NCBI RefSeq assembly: GCF_014656475.1
Contig: NZ_BNCM01000008.1
Coordinates: 113,477 to 177,476 of the forward strand
Source: Sinomonas cellulolyticus
Lineage (GTDB): Bacteria > Actinomycetota > Actinomycetes > Actinomycetales > Micrococcaceae
Length of the DNA stretch: 64,000 bases
Reading direction: 5' to 3'
In this document: positions 42,695 to 51,362 of the stretch, in pieces
How the letters are laid out: each line of letters opens with the position of its first letter
Numbering within the stretch: the stretch's first letter is position 1
Translations under genes and position numbers: made by a program
The notes under the pieces: model-generated
What the model was told of the DNA's origin: nothing
What the model saw: only the letters and a program-made list of their open reading frames with translations
Database searches by the model: none

Positions 42695-42726
42695 CCCCGC
42701 TCCCCCACCGCTGGAAGGAGGCGACC

Positions 42727-44175
42727 ATGACCGTGGCCGCCCAAGCCGACACTGCCCCATCCCCGGCGCCCCCGGACACGACGCCCGCCTGCGCCCTCGC
42801 CGCTCGCGCGCAGCTCACCTCGCGCCTGGCCTCCCACGTGGCGGCCACCAGCCCGGGTGAGATCCCCGCGGAGGCCCGCGAGCGCGCCGTCGTGCGCCTC
42901 GTGGACGCGATGGGCTGCGCTCTCGCGGGGCACCGCGCGCCGGGGGCGGCCGAGCTCGTGGCGCTCGCCGCGGACTGGGGCGGCCGGCCGGACGCGCGCA
43001 TCCCCGGCACCGCCGTGAGGGTGCCGGCGCGCACCGCCGCGTGGGCGGCCAGCGTCCTGACCCGCACGTTCGACTTCGAGCCCGTGAGCGCCGAGGGCCC
43101 CGGCGCGCAGGAGGTCGCCGCGCACATCACGGGGACCACGGTCCCGGTGGCGCTCGCAGAGGCCGAGCGGCGCGGGGCGACCGGCTCCGAACTGCTCGAC
43201 GCGCTCGTCCTCGCGGACGACGTGGCGGCGCGGCTCGCCGTCGGCAGCGGCTTCGACGTGTACTCCGGCCAGGACAACACGGGGACCGTCAACGGCATCG
43301 GTGCCACCGCCCTTGCCGCGCGGCTCGCCGGGCTCGGCGAGCCCGGGCTCGTGGACGCGTGGGGCCTAGCGGTCCAGCAGCTCGGCGGATCCGTGGCCCC
43401 GATCTTCGACCATGCGCCCGCGTTCCGGCTTCCGATGGCGTTCGCCGCGCAGGCGGGCGTGACCGCCGTCGAGCTCGCGGGGATCGGGTACCGCGGCGAA
43501 GACGACCCGCTCGCCGGCCGCTTCGGCTTCCTCGACCGGTTCTGCGCGGACCCGGGGCCCGAGATCATGCTCGAGCGGCTCGGCGAGGTGTTCTGCGCCG
43601 ACCGCGTCATCAAGCCGTGGAGCTCGTGCCGCGCGAGCCACCCGAGCCTCGACGCCGCCGCCCGGCTGCACGCCCGCGGCGTACGCCTCGAGGACGCCGC
43701 CCGCGTCCGCATCCACGTCACGCCGCGCACCGCAGCCGGGTTCGTGGGTGCCGAGTGGGCCCCCGGCCGGACCCCGGAGGTCGACGCCGCGTTCAGCCTC
43801 CGCTTCACTGCCGTCGCGGCGCTCGCGCACGGGACCGTGCGGCCCGAGCACCTGCTCGCCGCCGGCGACCCGGCGCTCGGCGAGGCCGCGGCCGCCGTCG
43901 AGATCGTCCCCTCGCTCGCCCCGAGCGAATACCTCACCGCGGAGGTCGAGGTCCTCACGCACGACGGCGCGACGTTCCGCGAGCGCGTCGACGCGCCGCT
44001 CGGGGACCGGCACCACACCCCGCTCACGCTGGCCCAGGTCGAGGGGAAGTTCCTCGCAAACGCCGAGTTCGCGGGCCTTCCCGCAGACCGGGCCCGCCGA
44101 GCCCTGCACCTCGCGCTGGACCTCGCCGCCGCGCCAGGCGTCGGGCCGCTCCTCGACGCGATCACGCTCCCGTGA
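42727..44175 (+). CDS. MmgE/PrpD-family protein
   Basis: A 482-residue member of the MmgE/PrpD family (2-methylcitrate dehydratase, cis-aconitate decarboxylase, iminodisuccinate epimerase and many unknowns). RAVVRLVDAMGCALAGHRAPG, the central GQDNTGTVNGIGATALAARLAGL and KPWSSCRASHPSLDAAARL are family landmarks. ATG 42727 follows GGAAGGAGG. It is placed between a phenol hydroxylase and its flavin reductase, an odd setting for a propionate enzyme, so it probably acts as a dehydratase or isomerase on a ring-cleavage or other carboxylate intermediate. The true substrate is unknown. Confidence 0.9.
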   Translation: MTVAAQADTAPSPAPPDTTPACALAARAQLTSRLASHVAATSPGEIPAEARERAVVRLVDAMGCALAGHRAPGAAELVALAADWGGRPDARIPGTAVRVPARTAAWAASVLTRTFDFEPVSAEGPGAQEVAAHITGTTVPVALAEAERRGATGSELLDALVLADDVAARLAVGSGFDVYSGQDNTGTVNGIGATALAARLAGLGEPGLVDAWGLAVQQLGGSVAPIFDHAPAFRLPMAFAAQAGVTAVELAGIGYRGEDDPLAGRFGFLDRFCADPGPEIMLERLGEVFCADRVIKPWSSCRASHPSLDAAARLHARGVRLEDAARVRIHVTPRTAAGFVGAEWAPGRTPEVDAAFSLRFTAVAALAHGTVRPEHLLAAGDPALGEAAAAVEIVPSLAPSEYLTAEVEVLTHDGATFRERVDAPLGDRHHTPLTLAQVEGKFLANAEFAGLPADRARRALHLALDLAAAPGVGPLLDAITLP

Positions 44176-44242
44176 CCCACGTTGCCGCGGCGCTGCCTCG
44201 GCGTTGCCCCATCAACCGAAATCCTGTCCCAAGGAGGACACC

Positions 44243-45391
44243 ATGACCGCCCAGCCCCTCACCGCCGACGGCCCCGTCGTCGATCCCGTCGTGTTCCGCA
44301 ACGTCGTCGGGCACTTCGCCTCCGGCGTCACGGTCATCACGGCCGTCGTGGACGGCAAGCCGTACGGCACGACGGCCTCAGCCGTCTCCTCGCTCTCGAT
44401 GGAGCCCCCCATGATGCTCGCGTGCCTCAACCGCTCGTCGTCGACGCACGACCGCGTGGTCGAGGCCGGCGTGTTCGGCATCAACATCCTCGCCGAGGAC
44501 CAGGCGGCGCTCGCGTTCCAGTTCGGCCGCAAGGGCGGCGACAAGTTCGAGGGCGTGGGCTACACGATCTCCGAGAACGGGGTCCCGCTGCTCGACGGTG
44601 CGCTCGCGACGATCGAGTGCCGGATCGCAGAGACGGCCACGGGCGGCACCCACACGGTGTTCCTCGGCCTCGTGGCCGAGGCGAGCGCCGCAGACCGGCA
44701 GCCGCTCGCGTACTACCGGGGCACGATGGGCCGCCTCGAGCGGGTCCTCGAGGTCAAGGCGTACGACGGCGTGCGCGACTGGGTGCTCAAGCGCCGCACC
44801 CCGCTCGGCTCGGTCCTGGACCCGGTGGGCATCGGCGAGGCGATCCGCTCCGAGCCCGAGCAGGTGCAGAACGCGCTCGTGAAGCTCACCGCCGAGGGCC
44901 TCGTGTCCCGCAACGATGAGGGACTGCTCGAGCCTCAGCCGATCACTGCCGAGACGACCGACGCCGCCTACGACGGCCGCGCGACCATTGAGTCCGGCGT
45001 CATCGCCTCCCATCTGGGCCGGCTCACCGACGGCGACGTGACGGAGCTGCGCCGGATCGTCTCCGAGCTCGAGGCGCTGCGCGCCGAGGAGGCGGGCGAC
45101 CTCGACGCGTTCCTCTCCCTCAACGTCGCGTACCACGACCGGCTCGTGTCGGTGGCCGGATCCGCGGCCCTCGCGGACGCCTTCCGCCGCCTCGGCATCG
45201 GGACGGTGTGGCGCCAGGCGCTGACTGCCGAGGAGTGGTCGCGCCAGCTCGAGACGGGCCATGTCCGCGACCTCACGGAGGCCCTGGCCGCCCGCGATGT
45301 CGACGCCGCGCAGGAGGCCCTCGCCGCGCACACGGCATTCGGCAAGAAGCTCGCGCGCGACGTCATCGCCCGGCACGGCGGAACCGTCTGA
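44243..45391 (+). CDS. Flavin reductase fused to a GntR/FCD-like regulatory domain
   Basis: A 382-residue two-part protein. Residues 13-165 are an HpaC-type flavin reductase (FRNVVGHFASGVTVITAVVDG, STHDRVVEAGVFGINILAEDQ, GVPLLDGALATIECR). Residues about 172-225 look like a winged helix (GIGEAIRSEPEQVQNALVKLTAEGLVSR in pieces), and about 235-375 like the helical FCD effector domain of GntR regulators (LNVAYHDRLVSVAGSAALADAFRRL, HVRDLTEALAARDVDAAQEAL). The reductase half would feed FADH2 to the HpaB-type enzyme; the second half could sense a ligand or bind DNA. The start at 44243 has AAGGAGG. A stem-loop follows. Confidence 0.88.
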   Translation: MTAQPLTADGPVVDPVVFRNVVGHFASGVTVITAVVDGKPYGTTASAVSSLSMEPPMMLACLNRSSSTHDRVVEAGVFGINILAEDQAALAFQFGRKGGDKFEGVGYTISENGVPLLDGALATIECRIAETATGGTHTVFLGLVAEASAADRQPLAYYRGTMGRLERVLEVKAYDGVRDWVLKRRTPLGSVLDPVGIGEAIRSEPEQVQNALVKLTAEGLVSRNDEGLLEPQPITAETTDAAYDGRATIESGVIASHLGRLTDGDVTELRRIVSELEALRAEEAGDLDAFLSLNVAYHDRLVSVAGSAALADAFRRLGIGTVWRQALTAEEWSRQLETGHVRDLTEALAARDVDAAQEALAAHTAFGKKLARDVIARHGGTV

Positions 45392-45413
45392 CACCGCGGC
45401 GGAAGGGAACCGG

Positions 45414-45440
45414 GGGCGGGACGCGAACAGCGTCCTGCCC
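45414..45440. terminator. Stem-loop after the hydroxylase operon
   Basis: GGGCGGGACGC and GCGTCCTGCCC pair across 5 nt with one G-U, followed by CCTTTCCCC. Likely operon terminator, 22 bp after the fusion gene. Confidence 0.6.
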
Positions 45441-45466
45441 CTTTCCCCGTCCCAGGCGCTTCCCTT

Positions 45467-45730
45467 TCAGAATGTGATGACCGACCGCGCGATCGCGCCG
45501 GTCTCCTGCCGCGCGTAGGCGTCATTGATCTCGTCGAGGTTGAGCCTGCCCTGGAGGTACAGGTCCGCGTAGAACGGGATATCGCGTCCCCCGGACCGCC
45601 GCGGCGACGTCGCCCGTGGAGGCGTCCACCACGTGGGTCGCCCCGAAGCGGCGGGCGAGCCCGAGCTTGGCCGGCTTCAGGTCGATGCCCACGACGGCGC
45701 GCGCCCCCTCGACGCCGCGCCTCAGCCTCG
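45467..45730 (-). pseudogene. Zinc-type alcohol dehydrogenase remnant
   Basis: Two pieces of an alcohol dehydrogenase C-terminal domain survive in different frames. The upstream piece reads GARAVVGIDLKPAKLGLARR, FGATHVVDASTGDVAAAVR (Rossmann fold); the downstream piece reads GRDIPFYADLYLQGRLNLDE, INDAYARQETGAIARSVITF and a stop, the normal C-terminus. About 100 codons are missing at the junction near 45590, with a frame change, and the N-terminal half is gone beyond about 45730. It is a decayed gene beside the IS cluster. Confidence 0.8.
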
Positions 45731-46025
45731 GCGGCCGGCCGCTAGCCAAAGAATCCTCAAGTATCCCAGATGCTGAGATACAGTGCGATGGTTTGAGCTC
45801 CTTGGACAACATCGCGGCCAGTGGCATAGCACCCCCATGCTCGAACCAGTAGGACCATTCTGCCCGCACTCGTCTTCCAACAGGGCTCGAAGGGCGCTAC
45901 CTGCGACAAACAACTTTTGGAGCCCCGCCCAAAGCAGCCAGGTCCAGTATCTGATCAAAGGTTCCTTTAATGGGACGTCCATTCAGGACGACTACCCCTC
46001 CCCCATGCGACGACGGCTTCCTTGG
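45731..46025. other. Unassigned, lower-GC stretch between the pseudogene and the IS
   Basis: No credible gene. Short open frames exist on both strands, none with recognisable domains. The base composition is visibly lower in G+C than the flanks, consistent with debris from earlier insertions. Confidence 0.4.
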
Positions 46026-46908
46026 GGACTGTACTTTCAACGGTGTAACTCTGACACAGGAGGTACCCGATGAGCGTTGATGTTGAGCCGGCCGCCGAGG
46101 CGGTCGTGGAGGATGGCGGGGAGCCTGTGCGGGCTCCTGCTCCAGTGGTGGACCGGGCGCTGATCGCGCAGCTCGTGGGCGACGCGCGGCGGCAGGGGCT
46201 CGCGATCGACGGGGAGGGCGGGCTTCTGGCCCAGCTGACCAAGGTCGTGGTCGAGTCCGCCCTGGAGGGCGAGCTGACCGCGCACCTGGGCTATGAGAAG
46301 CACGAGCGGACCGAGGAACCGGCCGGGAACAGCCGCAACGGGACCCGGTCCAAGACGGTCCTGACCAAGGCCGGCCCACTGCAGATCGACGTGCCCCGTG
46401 ACCGGGCGGGCACGTTCGCACCGGTGGCCGTGGCCAAGCGGCAGCGCCGTCTGGGCTCGATCGAGGACATCGTCCTCTCGCTCTCGGCCCGGGGCATGAC
46501 GCACGGGGACATCGCCGCGCACCTGGCCGACGTCTACGGCTCCGAGGTCTCCAAGACGACGATCTCCACGATCACCGACAAGGTCCTGGACGGGATGGCC
46601 GAGTGGCAGAACCGGCCCCTGGACCCGGTCTACCCGGTCGTGTTCATCGACGCGATCCACGTCAAGGTCCGCGACGGGCAGGTCGCCAACCGGCCGATCT
46701 ACATCGCCCTGGCCGTCACGACCGAGGGGAACCGGGACATCCTTGGCCTGTGGGCCGGGGACGGCGGGGAAGGGGCCAAGTACTGGCAGCAGGTGCTGGC
46801 CGAGATCCGCAACCGCGGTGTCGAGGACGTCCTGATGCTCGTCTGCGACGGCCTCAAGGGCCTGCCGGACGCGGTGGGCAACGTGTGGCCGGCCACGATC
46901 GTGCAGAC

Positions 46909-47158
46909 ATCATCTGTCCACAATGGCGGTGGCCGAACCGTTCGGCCAGCCACCTGCGCCGTGGCGGTCAGAACCCTTGCAGACGCGTCGCCCTCGAGGC
47001 CCACATGCAGACCCGTTCGGCCGCCGCGGGGCAGAATCGTGAATCAGCCAGCGGGAGATGCGACGCCGGTGCGGCGATCGCCGAGATGAGGTCCTGACGC
47101 GAGGCTGCCGCGCATCCCCGGCACAGGTGGGTTCAGTCCGAGAGGAAGGACCTGCGGT
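46909..47158 (+). ncRNA. Candidate bridge-RNA region of the IS110 element
   Basis: The non-coding left end upstream of the recombinase is where IS110-group elements encode the bispecific bridge RNA. A strong hairpin, GGTGGC-CGAACCGTTCGG-CCAGCCACC in segments, occupies about 46928-46953. TGCAGAC, the sequence left of the insertion point, occurs twice inside (46978 and 47006), as expected if one loop reads the target. Structure and ends are not resolved by eye. Confidence 0.5.
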
Positions 47159-48472
47159 ATGACAAGTACTGAACTGGCCACCGCTGCCGGGACCCCCGAG
47201 GTGTTCGCCGGCGTGGACTGGGGCGGTGCGTTCCACCAGCTCTGCCTCGTCGACTCGACCGGGGCCACGCTGCTGCAGAAGCGCTTCCCGCACACCGTCG
47301 AAGGCCTTGCCGGGCTGTGCGCCGCCCTTGCCGCGGTCGCTGGCGTGGTCCGGGTCGCCATCGAACGCGCCGAAGGGCTCCTGGTCGAGCGGCTGCTCGA
47401 GCTCGCCGTGGAGGTCTACTGCATCTCCCCGAAGGTCTCCGCCCGGTCCCGGGAGCGCTACCGGATGGCCGCGAAGAAGTCCGACGCGTTCGACGCCTTC
47501 GTCCTGGCCGACAGCCTCCGCCACGAACACACCCATTGGCGCCCGATCCGACCCGCGTCCCAGACCCTGATGCGCCTGCGCGCCGTGATCCGCGACCGCG
47601 AGCGGCTCGTGTGGCGCCAGCGCGACCTGGAGAACCAGCTCCGGGCGGTGATGGAGTCCTACAACCCTGCGGTCCTGCACCTGTTCTCCAGCCTCGACCG
47701 GGACATCTCCCTGCAGTTCATCAGGCGCTACCCACAGCCCGCCCAGGCCGCCCGCGTCGGGATCAAGCGCATGGACGCCTTCATCACCGCCCACGGCTAC
47801 TCCGGGCGCACCAGCGCCGAGACCCTCGTGGAACGCCTCCGCCCCCACCTGCTCGCCGCGGGCGAGGGCACCAGCGCCGGCCGGGCGTTCACCGCAGTGC
47901 GGATGGCCGAGGAGCTCTCCCTGCTCAACGGGCACCTGCGCGAATACGACACCGAGATCCAGGCACTGCTCGCCGCCCACCCCGACACCCGGATCTTCAC
48001 CGCCTTCCCCGGCGTCGGCCCCGTGACCGCCGCGACCCTCCTGGCAGGGATGGGCGAGGACCGCGACCGGCACCCCTCCGCGGCGTCGCTGCTGGCCGAG
48101 ACCGGGCTCGCTCCCGTCACCCGCGCCTCCGGGCGCACCCGCCAGGTCCGCTTCCGCTACGCGGCGAACAAGCGCATGCGCCACGCGATCGACTGGTGGG
48201 CCTTCGTCGCCGTCCGCGAGGACCCCCACTTCACCGGCGAGCACTACCGAAGGGCCCGGGCCGCAGGCCAAGGCCACCACCGCGCACTGCGCGGCGTCGC
48301 AGCCCGCTGGGTCCGCATCCTCTGGCGCTGCTGGCACGACCGCACCGAATACGACCCGGCCCTGCACCCCCTACGCCGGCAGGCCCTCGAAGCCGCCGAC
48401 CACGCCCAGGACACCGGCCCCATCCCCCAGCGCACCGCAGAGGAACACCTGGCACTGCCCGCCGCGAGCTGA
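47159..48472 (+). CDS. IS110-family transposase (DEDD recombinase)
   Basis: A 437-residue enzyme. The N-terminal RuvC-like DEDD domain shows GVDWGGAFHQLCLVD (first Asp), VAIERAEG (Glu) and KKSDAFDAFVLADSLR (Asp pair). The C-terminal Tnp_20 domain shows FTAFPGVGPVTAATLLAGMG, LLAETGLAPVTRASGRT with the candidate catalytic serine, and NKRMRHAIDWWAF. The ATG at 47159 follows GAGAGGAAGG. The gene is intact, so this element may still be active. The short sequence between its stop and 48571 is the right end. Confidence 0.92.
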   Translation: MTSTELATAAGTPEVFAGVDWGGAFHQLCLVDSTGATLLQKRFPHTVEGLAGLCAALAAVAGVVRVAIERAEGLLVERLLELAVEVYCISPKVSARSRERYRMAAKKSDAFDAFVLADSLRHEHTHWRPIRPASQTLMRLRAVIRDRERLVWRQRDLENQLRAVMESYNPAVLHLFSSLDRDISLQFIRRYPQPAQAARVGIKRMDAFITAHGYSGRTSAETLVERLRPHLLAAGEGTSAGRAFTAVRMAEELSLLNGHLREYDTEIQALLAAHPDTRIFTAFPGVGPVTAATLLAGMGEDRDRHPSAASLLAETGLAPVTRASGRTRQVRFRYAANKRMRHAIDWWAFVAVREDPHFTGEHYRRARAAGQGHHRALRGVAARWVRILWRCWHDRTEYDPALHPLRRQALEAADHAQDTGPIPQRTAEEHLALPAAS

Positions 48473-49239
48473 GCCCACGCACACCCCCAGCGGACGGGAA
48501 GCCCCCGCCCGCCGATCAGCCCTGCCCCTCGCGCCCCCCCATCCGGACCCCAAGGGGTTGACAGCGGGAGTCTGCATCGTGCACCTGATGCGCAACAGCT
48601 TCCGCTACGCGGCACGGCAGGACTGGGACGCGATCTCGCGGGGCCTCAAGCCCGTCTACCAGGCGGCAACCGTGGAGCAGGCCGAGGAGCGCTTCCTGGA
48701 GTTCGGCGAGCAATGGGGAGCCAAGTACCCGGCGATCGTGCGGCTATGGGAGAACGCCTGGGCCGAGTTCGTCCCGTTCCTGCAGTTCGACCGCGAGATC
48801 CGCCGGATCGTGTGCACGACGAACGCGATCGAGTCCGTCAACGCCCGGATCCGCAAGGCCGTCAAGGCCCGCGGCCACTTCCCCAACGAGCAGGCAGCGC
48901 TCAAATGCGTCTACCTCGCCGTGATGGCCCTGGACCCCACCGGCAAGGGAAGAGCCCGATGGACCCAGAGATGGAAGCAGGCCCTGAACGCCTTCGACAT
49001 CACCTTCGACGGAAGGCTCTCAGCCGCCCGCCGCTGACCCGACAATCACAACCCACTTACACCGAAAAATTGACAGTCCACTCCCCGGGATGGCGGGCAT
49101 CTTGCCCTTAATTACGCCACGCCGCCACGAACCCCATCGGTGGATCAAGGCTAAAGCATCCCCCAACTAGACACTGCGCGACTACTTGCCGGAAATGTCC
49201 GTTACCGTCCTCCATAGCAGTCGTCAGGCACAGCGAACA

Positions 49240-49899
49240 TCAGAGTGAGTTCAGCGCTTCCAAGGAGGTCGCAGTACCAGCTGACCACCCGGCATCTTCG
49301 TCCGGCACAAGGATCAGGTCGAGGTAGCCCTTAAGGATGCCTGGCACATCCACTGTGTCGGGACTCAGGAGCCACTCGGTTTGGATTCCTTCCCATAGAG
49401 CCACGATGGTAGGTCCCGCGACCTCAGGGTCCACGCCAGGCCGGAGTCGGCCAATGCTCGCGAGGTAGCGCAGCTCCCCGCTGTACTCATCACGAAGCCG
49501 GGCGAAGCGCTGAACAAAGTAACTCCGGGCCGGGTGGTCCTCAGTCGTGGCTTCTCCGCAGAGTACGGAGTAGAGCTCAACGAGGTGGGGAAGTCCCTCA
49601 TTGTGCTCCGCCTGCCGCACGATGGTTTCGGCAAACCGCTCCCGCGTGCCCGGGGTGCTCGTGGATATTCGGTCGCGGTACTCGAGCACCGCCACGAGCA
49701 GCTGAGCCTTGGTGGGGAAATGGTGGAGGAGCGTGGTCTGGTTGATCCCTGCCCGGTCCGCGACATCCTGGATGCTGCCGCCGTTGTAGCCCCGTGACCC
49801 GAAGACCTCTACGGCGGCTTCAAGAATTTGCCGTTGGCGCTCAGCGGTCTTGGCGTAAGGGCCGCGCGGGCCTGAGCGTGCGTTCGCCTTCTTAGTCAT
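49240..49899 (-). CDS. TetR-family repressor of the lactose/galactose operon
   Basis: A 219-residue regulator: basic N-terminus, TetR helix-turn-helix (ERQRQILEAAVEVFGSRGYN, VADRAGINQTTLLHHFPTKAQLL), then a helical ligand domain. The start at 49899 was chosen because upstream in-frame residues are encoded inside the divergent control region. It is divergent from the ABC-lacZ-gal operon with a 26-bp dyad between, so it is very likely its repressor. A TetR protein in this role is less common than LacI. Confidence 0.9.
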   Translation of the reverse strand: MTKKANARSGPRGPYAKTAERQRQILEAAVEVFGSRGYNGGSIQDVADRAGINQTTLLHHFPTKAQLLVAVLEYRDRISTSTPGTRERFAETIVRQAEHNEGLPHLVELYSVLCGEATTEDHPARSYFVQRFARLRDEYSGELRYLASIGRLRPGVDPEVAGPTIVALWEGIQTEWLLSPDTVDVPGILKGYLDLILVPDEDAGWSAGTATSLEALNSL

Positions 49900-49920
49900 G
49901 AAATCCAGTCTAGTTTCATT

Positions 49921-49946
49921 AAAAACTGAGCATCTACTCAGCTTTT
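49921..49946. promoter_or_regulatory. TetR-type operator
   Basis: AAAA-a-CTGAG-CATCTA-CTCAG-c-TTTT is a near-perfect inverted repeat 22 bp upstream of the tetR start and 76 bp upstream of the sugar-binding protein gene, placed to control both promoters. Confidence 0.65.
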
Positions 49947-50021
49947 GTGTTAGCCTTGTCACGTCGGGCCGCACGGCCCCGGCGCCGTGTCCGCGGCGCT
50001 GACCATAACGAAGTGGGACTC

Positions 50022-51362
50022 ATGCCAGCTCTGACACGACGACAAGTCCTTTGCGGTGGACTCGGCGCCTCCGCCTTTGCCCTTCTCACCGGATGCGCCA
50101 CTCCGGGCACTGTTTCCGTCAATACCGCACCTGCAATTCCTGCGGCCAGTACCGGTGAGAAGGTGACACTGACGTACTGGTCCTGGCTCAAGAATGTTCA
50201 GAAGGTCGCCGATATCTGGAACGCGAGCCACCCGGACGTCCAGGTTGAGACGGTCTGGATCCCCAGCGGCAACCGTGGCGGGTACTCCAAGCTTTACGCC
50301 GCGCTGGCGGCGGGCGGCGGCCCTGACCTTGCACAGGTTGAAATGCGCACTGTCCCTGAGTTCATGCTCGTCAACGGGCTCGTGGATCTCTCGCGTTACG
50401 GTGCCCGTGAATACGCACACCTTTATGACTCGGCGCTTTGGAGCCAGGTGAGCTTCTCCGGGGGCGTCTACGGCATCCCCCAGGACTCGGGGCCGATGGC
50501 CACGTTCTACCGACCCGACGTCCTGGCCAAGGTAGGCGCGGCGGCACCGGTGACCTGGGAGGAGTGGGCAGCCGTCGGGAAGGAACTTCGCGGTGCCAAC
50601 GCCTACATCGACTGCTTCTCTCTCGCGGACACCTCCTATTTCGTCTCTTTCGCGGCTCAGGCCGGCGCTTCCTGGCTGCGCCCAGCAGAGGACGGATGGG
50701 TCATCAACATGACCGATGACGCAACGCTGAACGTCGCGCGGTTCTTTGACCGGGCGATCGACGACGGCATCGTCACCACTGCCTATGGACCCTTCACCCC
50801 CGGCTGGTACGCGGCGGCTGCGAAGGGGGAACTCGCGTCGCTCACGAGCGGCAGCTGGGCCGATGCCCTGGTGCAGAGCGTCAGCGGCGGAGCGGGCAAG
50901 TGGCGCGTGGCGCCCATGCCCATTTGGGACCCCAGAGGGTATGGCTCGAGCTACCTGGGCGGCTCCACCGCGGCGGTCCTGGCTAACAGCAAGCACCCCC
51001 GCGAGGCCCTCGAGTTCGCTGTCTGGATGACGTCCACGCAGGCCGGCATCGACGCCGAGATCGCCAATAGTGGCATCGGATGGTCGCCCGTGCCGGGCAT
51101 CATTGGTGCAAAGCGCGAGAAGCCCTCCGACTTTTTCGGCGGGCAGAACTACAACCAGGACGTCATCGTTCCGGCGAGTAAGTCGCAGAACATGGACTGG
51201 TCCTGGTGGCCGGTCACCACGCAGTCTTTCAACATCCTGGGCGACGGGTTCCGCCGTAAGGCATCGGGCACGAGCCTGGTCGACACCGTAGCAGCCGCCG
51301 AGCAGCAGATCATGACCGCCTTCAGGAACAAAGGGCTGACGATTAGAAAGGAGCAGGCATGA
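50022..51362 (+). CDS. ABC sugar-binding lipoprotein
   Basis: A 446-residue solute-binding protein of the extracellular family 1 type. The leader contains TRRQVL and a lipobox (LLTGC), so it is probably membrane-anchored, possibly Tat-exported. VTLTYWSWLKNVQKVADIWN, GGPDLAQVEMRTVPEF and GGVYGIPQDSGPMATFYRPD are typical of the CUT1 sugar-binding group. It precedes two permease genes and beta-galactosidase, so lactose or another beta-galactoside is the likely ligand. No ATPase gene is in the operon, so a shared MsiK-type ATPase is presumably used. Confidence 0.9.
   Translation: MPALTRRQVLCGGLGASAFALLTGCATPGTVSVNTAPAIPAASTGEKVTLTYWSWLKNVQKVADIWNASHPDVQVETVWIPSGNRGGYSKLYAALAAGGGPDLAQVEMRTVPEFMLVNGLVDLSRYGAREYAHLYDSALWSQVSFSGGVYGIPQDSGPMATFYRPDVLAKVGAAAPVTWEEWAAVGKELRGANAYIDCFSLADTSYFVSFAAQAGASWLRPAEDGWVINMTDDATLNVARFFDRAIDDGIVTTAYGPFTPGWYAAAAKGELASLTSGSWADALVQSVSGGAGKWRVAPMPIWDPRGYGSSYLGGSTAAVLANSKHPREALEFAVWMTSTQAGIDAEIANSGIGWSPVPGIIGAKREKPSDFFGGQNYNQDVIVPASKSQNMDWSWWPVTTQSFNILGDGFRRKASGTSLVDTVAAAEQQIMTAFRNKGLTIRKEQA

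Larger units (their letters stand above)
46909..48571 (+). mobile_element. IS110-family insertion element
   Basis: About 1663 bp inserted into the IS256 transposase between GTGCAGAC and CTGCATCGTG; boundaries are accurate to one or two bases because they were set by restoring the host reading frame. It has no evident terminal inverted repeats and no clear target duplication, as is usual for IS110. It carries a 250-bp non-coding left end and one transposase gene. Confidence 0.85.
46070..49037 (+). pseudogene. IS256-family (mutator-type) transposase, split by insertion
   Basis: The 5' part (to 46908) contains the N-terminal region and the first DDE segments: GNSRNGTRSKTVLTKAGPLQ, VVFIDAIHVKVRDG (first Asp) and LMLVCDGLKGLPDAVGNVWP (second Asp region), ending ATIVQT. 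The frame resumes at 48573 with CIVHLMRNSFRYAARQDW and continues through NAIESVNARIRKAVKARGHF (the last catalytic Glu region) to a normal C-terminus. Joining 46908 to 48572 restores an uninterrupted transposase, so the only lesion is the insertion. Not functional as it stands. The ATG at 46070 follows AGGAGG. Confidence 0.9.
46026..49079 (+). mobile_element. IS256-family element, interrupted by an IS110-family element
   Basis: The left end GGACTGTACTTTCAACGGTG and the right end (as complement GGACTGTCAATTTTTCGGTG) form imperfect terminal inverted repeats. Without the 1.66-kb insert the element is about 1.39 kb, normal for IS256. No matching 8-bp target duplication was found outside the ends. 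A remnant of a close relative is at 62032. Confidence 0.85.

Noticed and set aside
42336..44180. 614-codon open frame on the minus strand
   Set aside because: Antisense to the MmgE/PrpD gene; Ser/Arg/Ala-rich low-information sequence.
45522..45869. 115-codon open frame reported as one gene
   Set aside because: Only its middle part is alcohol dehydrogenase-like; the true C-terminus is in another frame, so it is a pseudogene fragment.
47159..48472. IS110 transposase as the cause of an 8-bp duplication
   Set aside because: Restoring the IS256 frame needs no duplicated bases; IS110 elements normally make none.
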